A program made the position numbers and the translations under genes. The notes beneath the pieces were generated by a model, which saw nothing but the letters and a program-made list of their open reading frames with translations, was not told where the DNA came from and searched no databases. Below, piece after piece: positions 5,342 through 12,362 of a stretch of 20,510 bases of DNA. The stretch's first letter is position 1; the number at the start of each line of letters is the position of its first letter. Source of the stretch: CG2-30-40-21 sp043806395 (GTDB lineage Bacteria; UBA9089; CG2-30-40-21); contig JAZDHC010000253.1 in assembly GCA_043806395.1 (NCBI GenBank), positions 1 to 20,510 on the forward strand, written 5' to 3'.

Positions 5342-6706
5342 CTACCCCAACGATAATCCAAGACATCTCAAAATATCATGATAGGTTACCAGCAGCAGCA
5401 GTGTTACAAGAAGAACAATTCCGACAACATTTGCTCCCTCCTGAACCTTTCGTGCAATCCTTGGATTGGTACATTTTTCAAGAAGAAGGATAACTAAGTG
5501 TCCGCCATCAAGAACTGGAAGCGGAAGCAGATTAAAAAACCACAGGTTAACACTTAAGAATCCAATGAAAAGCAACAGGTTGCCAATCCCTGACTTGCTC
5601 TGTTCTCCAGCCATACTGAATATCCCCACAGGACCAGAAAGATCATTGACAGAGATACATTTTTCAACAAAGCCACGAATAACCAACATAATATATTGAG
5701 GTGTACCAACAACCGTCCTTAAAAATCCATCGGTTAATGCCTCTATTGGCCCCAATCTATGAATCTGTATCTTGCCAACAATTGGTTTTATCCCAATCTG
5801 TCCTACCTTAACAATCCTCTTGCCCTCTGCCATTTTTCCTTCCACAGGGGTTATTTTAACCTGTATCTGTTTATTCTGGCGAAGGATAGAAAATGTCAAT
5901 GGTTTGTTTATGCTTTTATATACAACGGCTGTTATCTCACCCCATTCATCAATGGGTTTGCCATCTATAGAGGTAATCATATCCCCTGACTTCAACCCTG
6001 CTTTTTCAGCGGGGAAGCCCTTGACCGTATCGGCAATTTCAGGGCTAAGATATGGCTTAATCCCCAACATGGAAAAATCAACAGGAGGTAGCACCTCTGG
6101 CAGTTGCATTAATGGAAGTTGTAACTTGACTACCTTCTCCTTTCCATCCCGCAAAACAGTCAATTGTATCATCTCTTCTGGTTTTTTCTTGACGATGGCT
6201 GATGCAATATCCTCCCACGATTTTACAGATTTGGAGTCAACCTGAATAATTTTATCCTTAAATTCTATACCAGCTTTATAGGCAATACTGGATTGCGGTA
6301 CCTTTCCAATCTCTGTAGGTAATTCAGGGACACCAATGCCGATCATCAGTCCCAGGGCATAGATAAAGATAGCAGAAATAAAATTGGCAAACGGACCGGC
6401 AATGATGATAAATGCCCTTTTCTTTTTAGAGGCTGAGTAAAACTCCCCTGGATCACCTGTTACCTTGTCAGGGGTATCACCAGCCATTTGAACATACCCT
6501 CCCAATATCGGCAGGGCAGAGATGCAATACCTTGTTTCACCCTTAGTAAACCCAATCAACTCTGGTCCAAAGCCCATAGAAAACTTTTCTACTCTGACAC
6601 CTACCTTTTTAGCAGCCCAAAAATGCCCCAATTCATGTATAAAGATAACCACGCTAAAGGCAACTAATGGTGCAATTACATACAGAAGAACAGTACTCAT
6701 ATCCAT
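5342..6706 (-). CDS. rseP: Site-2 metalloprotease RseP (double PDZ)
   Basis: The 454-residue membrane protease cuts within membrane-spanning helices; in E. coli it completes cleavage of the anti-sigma factor RseA. The zinc motif HELGH lies in the first membrane helix (about residue 24). Two PDZ domains follow (around residues 120-290). The third metal ligand is in NLLPLPVLDGGH close to residue 395, before a final helix. Start ATG 6706 (MDMSTVLLYV) is preceded by AAGGA; a longer frame from 6748 adds a non-hydrophobic extension. It follows dxr in the conserved uppS-cdsA-dxr-rseP order, and cas6 begins 19 bases after it. Confidence 0.94.
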   Translation of the reverse strand: MDMSTVLLYVIAPLVAFSVVIFIHELGHFWAAKKVGVRVEKFSMGFGPELIGFTKGETRYCISALPILGGYVQMAGDTPDKVTGDPGEFYSASKKKRAFIIIAGPFANFISAIFIYALGLMIGIGVPELPTEIGKVPQSSIAYKAGIEFKDKIIQVDSKSVKSWEDIASAIVKKKPEEMIQLTVLRDGKEKVVKLQLPLMQLPEVLPPVDFSMLGIKPYLSPEIADTVKGFPAEKAGLKSGDMITSIDGKPIDEWGEITAVVYKSINKPLTFSILRQNKQIQVKITPVEGKMAEGKRIVKVGQIGIKPIVGKIQIHRLGPIEALTDGFLRTVVGTPQYIMLVIRGFVEKCISVNDLSGPVGIFSMAGEQSKSGIGNLLLFIGFLSVNLWFFNLLPLPVLDGGHLVILLLEKCTNPRIARKVQEGANVVGIVLLVTLLLLVTYHDILRCLGLSLG

Positions 6707-6772
6707 AACGGTCACATCCTTTTTATAAAAATTAAAACACAAAGACACAACGAAAAGAGAGGGATTACCTCT

Positions 6773-6798
6773 GTAGGGGCAGACCTATGTGTCTGCCC
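6773..6798 (+). repeat. GTAG-headed hairpin, copy 1
   Basis: GTAG is followed by a 7-base stem GGGCAGA/TCTGCCC around the loop CCTATGTG. Copies 2 and 3 at 20440-20499 have the same head and nearly the same loop but different, still paired stems. Read from the other strand it supplies the last codons (Trp-Ala-Asp-Thr) and the TAG stop of dxr. Confidence 0.8.
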
Positions 6799-7957
6799 AC
6801 AGTTTGTAGGGGGGGTACCTCTGTAGCTTTTCTGCCATTTCCTTCCCCCACTTCGTCGCAACAAATATATCATCCAACGATGGGTCAGGGATAACCTTGT
6901 GTATATCCATAACCTGTTTTATTATCCTTGGAATATCCATAAAACCAATCTCCCGAGCCAAAAATTTATCCACAGCCACCTCATTGGCTGCATTTAACAC
7001 TGCTGGCATTGTCCCGCCAAAGCCAAGGGCATCATAGGCAAGCTGCAAGCATGGAAACCGTTTCAGATCAGGCTCTTCAAAACTCAAACTTCCTATTGAT
7101 GACAAATTCAGCCTTTCAATTACACCCTCAAGCCGTTCTGGATAAGATAGGGCATAGGCAATAGGCGATTTCATGTCAGGTACAGAGAGTTGAGCAAGTA
7201 CGCTCCCATCAACAAACTCAACCATGGAATGGATAATGGACTGGGGATGAACAACTACCTGAATATCTTCTGCTGGTATCCCAAAGAGATAGTGTGCCTC
7301 AATCACCTCTAACCCTTTATTCATCAAGGTTGCAGAATCAATGGTTATCTTTGCCCCCATATTCCATGTAGGATGTTTGAGGGCATCTTCAGGGACAATA
7401 GATTCAAGATCCTTCCTGTGACGAAACGGTCCACCTGAGGCTGTAAGAATAATCTTCTGTACCTCAGCCATATCTCTGCCATGAATACATTGAAATACAG
7501 CACTATGCTCACTATCTATAGGCAGGATCATACTCCCGTGCTCCTCAGCCATATCCATCATAATCCTGCCCGCAGCAACTAAGGTCTCTTTGTTTGCCAA
7601 TGCAATATCCTTGCCGCATTTCACAGCCTCAATAGCAGAACGCAAACCCACAACCCCAACCACGGCTGAAACAAGCAGATCAACGGCTGTCATGGTTGCT
7701 ATCCTGACGAGTCCTTGTTCCCCGATTAATATCTCAACGGCATATCCTTTCAGCAATTCCTTGAGTTGAATCTCACCATCCTTATCCATGACAGATACTA
7801 CCTCAGGCTTAAACTGCATCACCTGTTCGGCTAATAAAGCAACATTCCTTCCGGCTGCCAATGCCACAATCCTGAATCTTTCAGGGTACCTTTGTATCAC
7901 CTGAAGACAATTCACACCAATAGAGCCTGTTGAGCCGAGAATGGCGATTCGTTTCAT
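6785..7957 (-). CDS. dxr: 1-deoxy-D-xylulose 5-phosphate reductoisomerase
   Basis: Dxr converts 1-deoxy-D-xylulose 5-phosphate to 2-C-methyl-D-erythritol 4-phosphate with NADPH, the committed step of the MEP isoprenoid pathway. The NADPH loop GSTGSIG is at the N-terminus. Also present are LANKETLVAAG, ASGGPF and HPTWNMGAKITIDSATLMNK, with the metal ligands and active site in the expected order, then VHPQSIIHSMVEF. Start ATG 7957 gives the usual MKRIAILGSTGSIG; further ATGs at 7972 and 7984 are in frame and no ribosome binding site decides clearly. Length 390 is normal. The final residues LWADT and the stop come from the GTAG-hairpin repeat, so the native end has been replaced. Confidence 0.95.
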   Translation of the reverse strand: MKRIAILGSTGSIGVNCLQVIQRYPERFRIVALAAGRNVALLAEQVMQFKPEVVSVMDKDGEIQLKELLKGYAVEILIGEQGLVRIATMTAVDLLVSAVVGVVGLRSAIEAVKCGKDIALANKETLVAAGRIMMDMAEEHGSMILPIDSEHSAVFQCIHGRDMAEVQKIILTASGGPFRHRKDLESIVPEDALKHPTWNMGAKITIDSATLMNKGLEVIEAHYLFGIPAEDIQVVVHPQSIIHSMVEFVDGSVLAQLSVPDMKSPIAYALSYPERLEGVIERLNLSSIGSLSFEEPDLKRFPCLQLAYDALGFGGTMPAVLNAANEVAVDKFLAREIGFMDIPRIIKQVMDIHKVIPDPSLDDIFVATKWGKEMAEKLQRYPPYKLWADT

Positions 7958-8020
7958 ATGAAAGTACCCCATAATTTCTCGCAAAGGTGCAAAGCTCGCT
8001 AAGCGATTTCCTTATCTCTT

Positions 8021-8046
8021 CTTTGCGTTCCTTTGCGTCTTTGCGT
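8021..8046. repeat. Three CTTTGCGT units
   Basis: CTTTGCGT occurs at 8021-8028, 8031-8038 and 8039-8046, between cdsA and dxr. It looks like a dispersed intergenic repeat; no pairing partner is visible nearby. Confidence 0.6.
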
Positions 8047-8061
8047 GAAATATTCTTCCTG

Positions 8062-8862
8062 CTATTGCCACATTATCCACCAATACAAAAGCGGTGCTGT
8101 AAAAATTATACCATCAAATACATCCAAGAGTCCACCATGTCCTGGTATCCAGTTGCCAGAATCTTTTGCCCCAGCAGCTCTTTTAATGGCTGATTCTACC
8201 AAATCGCTTATCTGGCTGATAATACTTAAGATAAAACCAAGTAACATAGCTTGAACCACAGGTATTTTATAAAGCCCCATGTAACCAAGAATGACATTTG
8301 CTAATAAACCTGCCATTATACCGCTGATACATCCAGCTATTGCACCCTCAACAGACTTGTTTGGGCTTATTTTTGGTATGAGCTTATGCTTGCCAAACCT
8401 TGTACCAAAGATATAGGCACCAGTATCTGTAAGCCAAACCACCATAAATAGAAAAAATATTATGGAACTACTATTTGGCAGTTGTTTTATCAATATCAAA
8501 TGACTCAAGAGATACGACACATAGATGACTATAGCCAGCGTTGAGCCAAACCTCTTAAAAAACTCATTTTGGGATAAAAGCCCATAAACAAATAACAACC
8601 AGAATGGAATGAGTAAACATCCAGAGGAAAGATGATACCATGATGGTTTGATATAAGCAATAATTATTAAGGGGGTTGCGAGAATAAAGCAGAGTATTGA
8701 TAATGGCTTTGCACCACTTCGTTTACAGAGCAGTATAACCTCTATCAATCCAATAATAATAATCCCGGCTATTAATAACGAAAAAGACAGGTTGTTTTTA
8801 CTAAAGATAGAATATGCCAGAAAAGGAATAAATAAGAAAGCAGATATCAGCCTTAATACCAT
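8062..8862 (-). CDS. cdsA: Phosphatidate cytidylyltransferase
   Basis: CdsA makes CDP-diacylglycerol from phosphatidate and CTP, the branch point for phospholipid synthesis. The 266-residue protein has about eight hydrophobic helices. The C-terminal family signature is present as SAIKRAAGAKDSGNWIPGHG followed by GLLDVFD. Most family members have D-R-x-D at its end; here the arginine is valine. AGGAG lies 6 bases before ATG 8862. It sits between uppS and dxr, in the usual order. Confidence 0.93.
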   Translation of the reverse strand: MVLRLISAFLFIPFLAYSIFSKNNLSFSLLIAGIIIIGLIEVILLCKRSGAKPLSILCFILATPLIIIAYIKPSWYHLSSGCLLIPFWLLFVYGLLSQNEFFKRFGSTLAIVIYVSYLLSHLILIKQLPNSSSIIFFLFMVVWLTDTGAYIFGTRFGKHKLIPKISPNKSVEGAIAGCISGIMAGLLANVILGYMGLYKIPVVQAMLLGFILSIISQISDLVESAIKRAAGAKDSGNWIPGHGGLLDVFDGIIFTAPLLYWWIMWQ

Positions 8863-8888
8863 GAATGTCTCCTGTGAAAGGTAAGCTT

Positions 8889-8914
8889 TCAGCTATCAGG
8901 GGGTCAGCTGTCAG
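8889..8914. repeat. TCAGCTRTCAG direct repeat
   Basis: TCAGCTATCAG (8889-8899) and TCAGCTGTCAG (8904-8914) lie in the 97-base gap between uppS and cdsA. They resemble another dispersed intergenic repeat family. Confidence 0.5.
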
Positions 8915-8959
8915 CAAATATCATAAAAGAAAACCATAACATCCCCCTAACCCTGCTCC

Positions 8960-9712
8960 CTACAAAGCAACAGTTCCCCCAAATCGTCTTTTTCTTTTTT
9001 GATAATCAATCAAAGCCTGATAAAAATGCTCCTGATTAAATGCAGGCCAATATACAGGGGTTAACCAGATTTCTGTGTAGGCAATCTCCCATAATAAAAA
9101 ATTACTTATTCTCATCTCACCTGATGTGCGAATTAGCAGGTCAACCTCAGGCAAATCAGAGGTAGAGAGATACCTTTGAAACATAGCCTCATTGATTTCA
9201 TTTGCTTGTATTTTTCCGGCATGAATATCAGCTGCAAGATAAGACACCGCATCAACAATATCAGCCCTACCACTATAGTTTAGGGCAATATTCAGTATAA
9301 GTCCGGAATTCATAGCTGTTTTTTTAGTTGACAGGGCTAATTCATTTTGTACCAACTCAGGCAATTGATGAATTCTACCCATAAATCTTAATTGTACATT
9401 CTGCTTGTTAAGGCTTTCCACCTCTATCTTCAAAAATTTACATAATAATGTCATTAAGCCTGTAATCTCTGTTTCTGGTCTTGACCAGTTTTCCGTAGAA
9501 AAGGCATAAAGGGTTAACGCCTTTATGCCTATATCATTAGCTGCCCTTGTTATTCTTTTTACTGATTTAATTCCTTCCCTGTGCCCTATTATTCTTGGCA
9601 ACCCTTTAGATTGTGCCCATCTGCCATTACCGTCCATAATAATAGCTACATGTTCAGGCAGTCGGCTTTTATCTATCAAGGAAAAAATGGAATCTTCATT
9701 ATTTGTTTTCAT
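8960..9712 (-). CDS. uppS: Isoprenyl transferase (undecaprenyl diphosphate synthase)
   Basis: UppS adds isopentenyl units in cis to farnesyl diphosphate, giving the C55 carrier lipid for peptidoglycan and other envelope polymers. Key parts are visible: IIMDGNGRWAQ with the catalytic Asp near residue 27, the following GHREG, YAFSTENWSRP, NIALNYSGR, and the substrate-binding end RTSGEMRISNFLLWEIAYTE. Length 250 is typical. ATG 9712 is chosen; AAGGA is 10 bases upstream. A TTG at 9754 would extend it into a perfect hairpin (9743-9779) and is less likely. Confidence 0.95.
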   Translation of the reverse strand: MKTNNEDSIFSLIDKSRLPEHVAIIMDGNGRWAQSKGLPRIIGHREGIKSVKRITRAANDIGIKALTLYAFSTENWSRPETEITGLMTLLCKFLKIEVESLNKQNVQLRFMGRIHQLPELVQNELALSTKKTAMNSGLILNIALNYSGRADIVDAVSYLAADIHAGKIQANEINEAMFQRYLSTSDLPEVDLLIRTSGEMRISNFLLWEIAYTEIWLTPVYWPAFNQEHFYQALIDYQKRKRRFGGTVAL

Positions 9713-9742
9713 AGCATTTTTATCCTTACTCAAATCATAAAG

Positions 9743-9779
9743 TTTAGGGAGCAAAAAGCAACACCCTTTGCTCCCTAAA
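9743..9779. terminator. Perfect 13-bp hairpin between ferredoxin gene and uppS
   Basis: TTTAGGGAGCAAA (9743-9755) pairs exactly with TTTGCTCCCTAAA (9767-9779) across an 11-base loop. It follows the ferredoxin stop by about 35 bases on the minus strand. A convincing U-tract is missing on either strand, so it may be an attenuating or RNA-stabilising hairpin instead of a simple terminator. Confidence 0.45.
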
Positions 9780-9814
9780 AAGGATAATTTCTCTCATAAC
9801 CTAAGTAGCCAATC

Positions 9815-9982
9815 CTACTCTTCTACAATTGCCCCTACTGGACAAGACTCTACGCAATCTCCACACTCTACACATTCATCTGTAATTTTATACTTATCTT
9901 CCCCTTCCTCAATGGCATTATTTGGACATGCCTCTATGCATGTACCACATGCCACGCACTCATCTGTAATAACATAAGCCAT
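9815..9982 (-). CDS. 2[4Fe-4S] ferredoxin
   Basis: The 55-residue protein begins MAYVITDECVACGTC and has two C-x2-C-x2-C-x3-C-P motifs (Cys 9, 12, 15, 19 and 37, 40, 43, 47), the standard clostridial-type pattern for two [4Fe-4S] clusters. It is a soluble low-potential electron carrier. AGGAGG lies 8 bases before ATG 9982, a near-ideal ribosome binding site. It stands between uppS and a block of exported proteins, with no redox partner gene beside it, so its partner cannot be inferred. Such small ferredoxins often occur in anaerobes. Confidence 0.93.
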   Translation of the reverse strand: MAYVITDECVACGTCIEACPNNAIEEGEDKYKITDECVECGDCVESCPVGAIVEE

Positions 9983-10055
9983 TTCTCACACCTCCTTTTT
10001 TGTATCGTTATGATTCATCACACCACTTGTGTTGTTTGTAACACATATGGATGTT

Positions 10056-10853
10056 TTATCTGACAATTCCCAATTTTCCCTTCTTTGTGCTTTGACTATC
10101 TGGATCGGTGAGAACATAAATATAAGTGCCAGTAGCTAATTTCTTGTCATCATTATTAACACAACTCCATTTATGACTGCCACCAGTAGCCCTCCACTCC
10201 CCTTCATAGACCAATTCACCAGCCAGATTGTAAATCTTTATCTTCACATTGTTGGTCAGTTCATCAAAAGTTATCTCATCTCCTCTGGTAGGATTGGGAT
10301 AGCAATAAGCCTTTTCTAATATCGATTCTACCTTTGAGCCAACAAGATTGCTTTCTTCTATTTTTACCTTGAGCACATTTCCATTTTTATCCAACAATTC
10401 TACCTCATCAATGATTAAGCCTCCTATTGTTTGACTTATTTGACTTGGTGCTCTCTGTGAACTATTAGCTACAGAAGACTGAGGCAATTTAAGAACTAAG
10501 TAGGCAATAGGGGCAATATCCTCTTCTTCATCTTCCTCATCCAAAAGAGAATTGGCCAATAATGCCTTACTAAGGCTTGTCGTAGAGGAAAGATTATCTG
10601 GAACTACCACTTCTTTTTCCCATGATATATCTCCTTTTCGTTCGATGGCTATCTCTATTCTCACCTGCCCATTATTATTGTCAATATTGCTTTTCTTGCA
10701 AACCTTGATTTCAGGTTCTATAAGAGGAAGCTCCTTATTGATGTCATTTTCTTCCATTTTTTTCTTTAGCTCATCTATTGGATTTTTAAAGACAGGTGTC
10801 TCTACATCCGTTACCTTTAGCAGAGTCATAGATAGCACTAACCTCTTTGCCAT
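10056..10853 (-). CDS. C-terminal piece of a frameshifted exported protein, FlgD-like/T9SS-like end
   Basis: This frame lies downstream of 10786-11175 and overlaps it; together with 11214-12227 they look like one broken gene. The ATG at 10853 has a stop immediately before it and no good ribosome binding site. The useful part reads from about VETPVFKNPIDEL: an acidic linker, then a C-terminal module of about 83 residues beginning YCYPNPTRGDEITF, with IKIYNLAGELVYEG and a final GKLGIVR. Such modules occur at the ends of exported proteins in many uncultured phyla and resemble FlgD Ig-like or type IX sorting domains. The YCF48 protein at 16729-17964 ends in the same type of module. Confidence 0.6.
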   Translation of the reverse strand: MAKRLVLSMTLLKVTDVETPVFKNPIDELKKKMEENDINKELPLIEPEIKVCKKSNIDNNNGQVRIEIAIERKGDISWEKEVVVPDNLSSTTSLSKALLANSLLDEEDEEEDIAPIAYLVLKLPQSSVANSSQRAPSQISQTIGGLIIDEVELLDKNGNVLKVKIEESNLVGSKVESILEKAYCYPNPTRGDEITFDELTNNVKIKIYNLAGELVYEGEWRATGGSHKWSCVNNDDKKLATGTYIYVLTDPDSQSTKKGKLGIVR

Positions 10854-11175
10854 CTACTCGTAAATTAATCCCTTGGGTGCCCACCCCACTGCCTGTCTCT
10901 GTAATAGTGGCAAAAATATTGGAAGAAGAAGTAAGTGTGCCGGTACTCGGGCTAAGGGAAGCGATTACTGGTGGCTGATAATCTGAAGGGTCACTTATCC
11001 CTTTTATAAATATATTATTAAGTAATTGTGCTGTTACCATGTCTTCATCAGAAGAAAAAGGATTTTCAAGATAGGCAATTACTACTTCATCAAAGATTTT
11101 AATCAATTTATCATCATCCTTGCATAAAATTTCTACGGTATACTCACCATCATAATCCTTGATTGTCTTTTCCAC
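10786..11175 (-). CDS. Middle piece of the frameshifted gene, Ig-like region
   Basis: The frame is open from about 11245 and has no ATG; GTG at 11175 is the first possible start and lacks a ribosome binding site. It reads smoothly as protein: upstream NKEENYYKILTEIAEKAKD, then a helical stretch with FDEVVIAYLENPF, and then an Ig-like segment (PPVIASLSPSTGTLTSSSN, GSGVGTQGINLRVDG). It lies in a different frame from its two neighbours, which share one frame. It is best read as the linker of the phospholipase-like protein. Confidence 0.55.
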   Translation of the reverse strand: MEKTIKDYDGEYTVEILCKDDDKLIKIFDEVVIAYLENPFSSDEDMVTAQLLNNIFIKGISDPSDYQPPVIASLSPSTGTLTSSSNIFATITETGSGVGTQGINLRVDGKEVSAIYDSAKGNGCRDTCL

Positions 11176-11213
11176 CAGAATATTCTTATCCTTTGCCTTT
11201 TCTGCTATCTCCG

Positions 11214-12227
11214 TCAGAATCTTATAATAATTTTCCTCTTTATTTTTTCATCCTTTATACCTGACTTGTATAATGGCAATGGCTCAATCTTAACTGTGGT
11301 GGGTATTCCTTGCTTCATATTCTCCAAATTTTCATACCAGTTTTTTATTGATGCTTTGGCATTTGTGTAGTTTTGAAGGACAACCTTCCCATCAGGAGAT
11401 TCTTCCATTTGTTTTATAAACTTATTATCGCTGCTTGTTCCTTTGCATGAATCTTGATAACACTTGCTTAATATAATCCCTATCCGCCAGTTTAGCCCTA
11501 TGCGAGATTTTATTTCTGCAACGGAATAGCTATTATTCACCTCATTAAAAGCGTCATCTCTTATCAACTCTATTGTCTTTTGTGCTGCTATGACTTTAGT
11601 ATCATTTTCCCTCTTTAGCTCAATCATTCTTTTATTCACCAATGCTTTATAAATTAACCATGGATCAGTCGTTATCTTAAAAGGGATTGTCCCCTTAGTA
11701 AGATAAAGATAAAACCCCATATCAAGCTCAGCTTTCCCGTGGAAACGCTTTTTTATAGGCTTTACTAACCCAAGAAAAGCTTCATCATGAGCTACCCAAT
11801 CAGCCGCAATATGCCCACCCCAACCCTTCCATACATTCTCATCAGTCGAGATACTGGAACATTTTTTCATAATATAAGCAAAGTTTTCTTTATCAGAAGT
11901 AATATGCTTTAAGTATTTATTCCACTTCTTTTCTTTATCATCTCTCTTATCATTTATAGTATATTTATCCTCTGATGTAATTGGTATTGGGTTTGGTGAG
12001 TGAAGCTTTAATGCCCACCCCTCTACCTTTTCAGATTCCCAAAGCACCCAGCTGGGAGTAATCCAAAAGAAATCAGGTCCCATACTATTTGAACAAAAGA
12101 CTTCGTTGTCAGACACAGATTTATTGAGCCAATAATGCCCCATAAAATCCCAACAAAAGGCATTGGAAGCCATGCCAAAAGTAAGAAGGTTTAATACTAC
12201 TATGTACAACGCCATTTTTTTTATCAT
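11214..12227 (-). CDS. Zinc-dependent phospholipase C-like protein, N-terminal piece
   Basis: A signal peptide covers about residues 1-25. The mature end would begin near Trp26 (CWDFMGHYW); in this family an N-terminal tryptophan binds zinc. Further likely ligands are Asp52 in MGPDFFW and the H-x3-D-x3-H motif at His139/Asp143/His147 (GHIAADWVAHDEAF). Known family members hydrolyse phospholipids outside the cytoplasm; many homologues are untested. ATG 12227 has GAGGG just upstream. The frame stops at 11214. Just before, at an A6 run (T6 at 11243-11248 on the plus strand), adding one A would continue smoothly into the frame 10786-11175. The intact gene would thus cover 10056-12227, about 720 residues. 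Confidence 0.72.
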   Translation of the reverse strand: MIKKMALYIVVLNLLTFGMASNAFCWDFMGHYWLNKSVSDNEVFCSNSMGPDFFWITPSWVLWESEKVEGWALKLHSPNPIPITSEDKYTINDKRDDKEKKWNKYLKHITSDKENFAYIMKKCSSISTDENVWKGWGGHIAADWVAHDEAFLGLVKPIKKRFHGKAELDMGFYLYLTKGTIPFKITTDPWLIYKALVNKRMIELKRENDTKVIAAQKTIELIRDDAFNEVNNSYSVAEIKSRIGLNWRIGIILSKCYQDSCKGTSSDNKFIKQMEESPDGKVVLQNYTNAKASIKNWYENLENMKQGIPTTVKIEPLPLYKSGIKDEKIKRKIIIRF

Positions 12228-12243
12228 CTATCCCTCATATCAC

Positions 12244-12339
12244 TTAATATGGAATCCTTTTCTGTCCATTCCACTTGTCCCATATCTTGTGTTTTATCAG
12301 AGGCTTTTCCTGCCAGCCAAAATTATCAGGCTTAAGCAT
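12244..12339 (-). CDS. Possible small ORF (31 residues)
   Basis: ATG 12339 opens a frame reading MLKPDNFGWQEKPLIKHK and on to TAA at 12244, in the gap between the phospholipase-like and LolA-like genes. The ribosome binding site is weak (AGGA, 13 bases away). Its amino-acid composition looks coding, but I recognise nothing. It may be a gene remnant. Confidence 0.2.
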   Translation of the reverse strand: MLKPDNFGWQEKPLIKHKIWDKWNGQKRIPY

Positions 12340-12362
12340 CTTCTGATTTCAATCCTATTTTT

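Noticed and set aside
5323..5361. Longer cas6 start overlapping rseP
   Set aside because: The GAGGAG at 6-base spacing clearly favours ATG 5322, and the extension resembles nothing in the family.
9768..9977. 69-residue plus-strand open frame opposite the ferredoxin gene
   Set aside because: It is the antisense of the two cysteine motifs (Ser/His-rich translation); the minus-strand ferredoxin is unmistakable.
11214..11250. Programmed -1 ribosomal frameshift between the phospholipase-like frame and the next
   Set aside because: The A6 run does not present a proper X-XXY-YYZ heptamer in the zero frame, and a second, opposite shift would also be needed; mutation or sequencing error is simpler.
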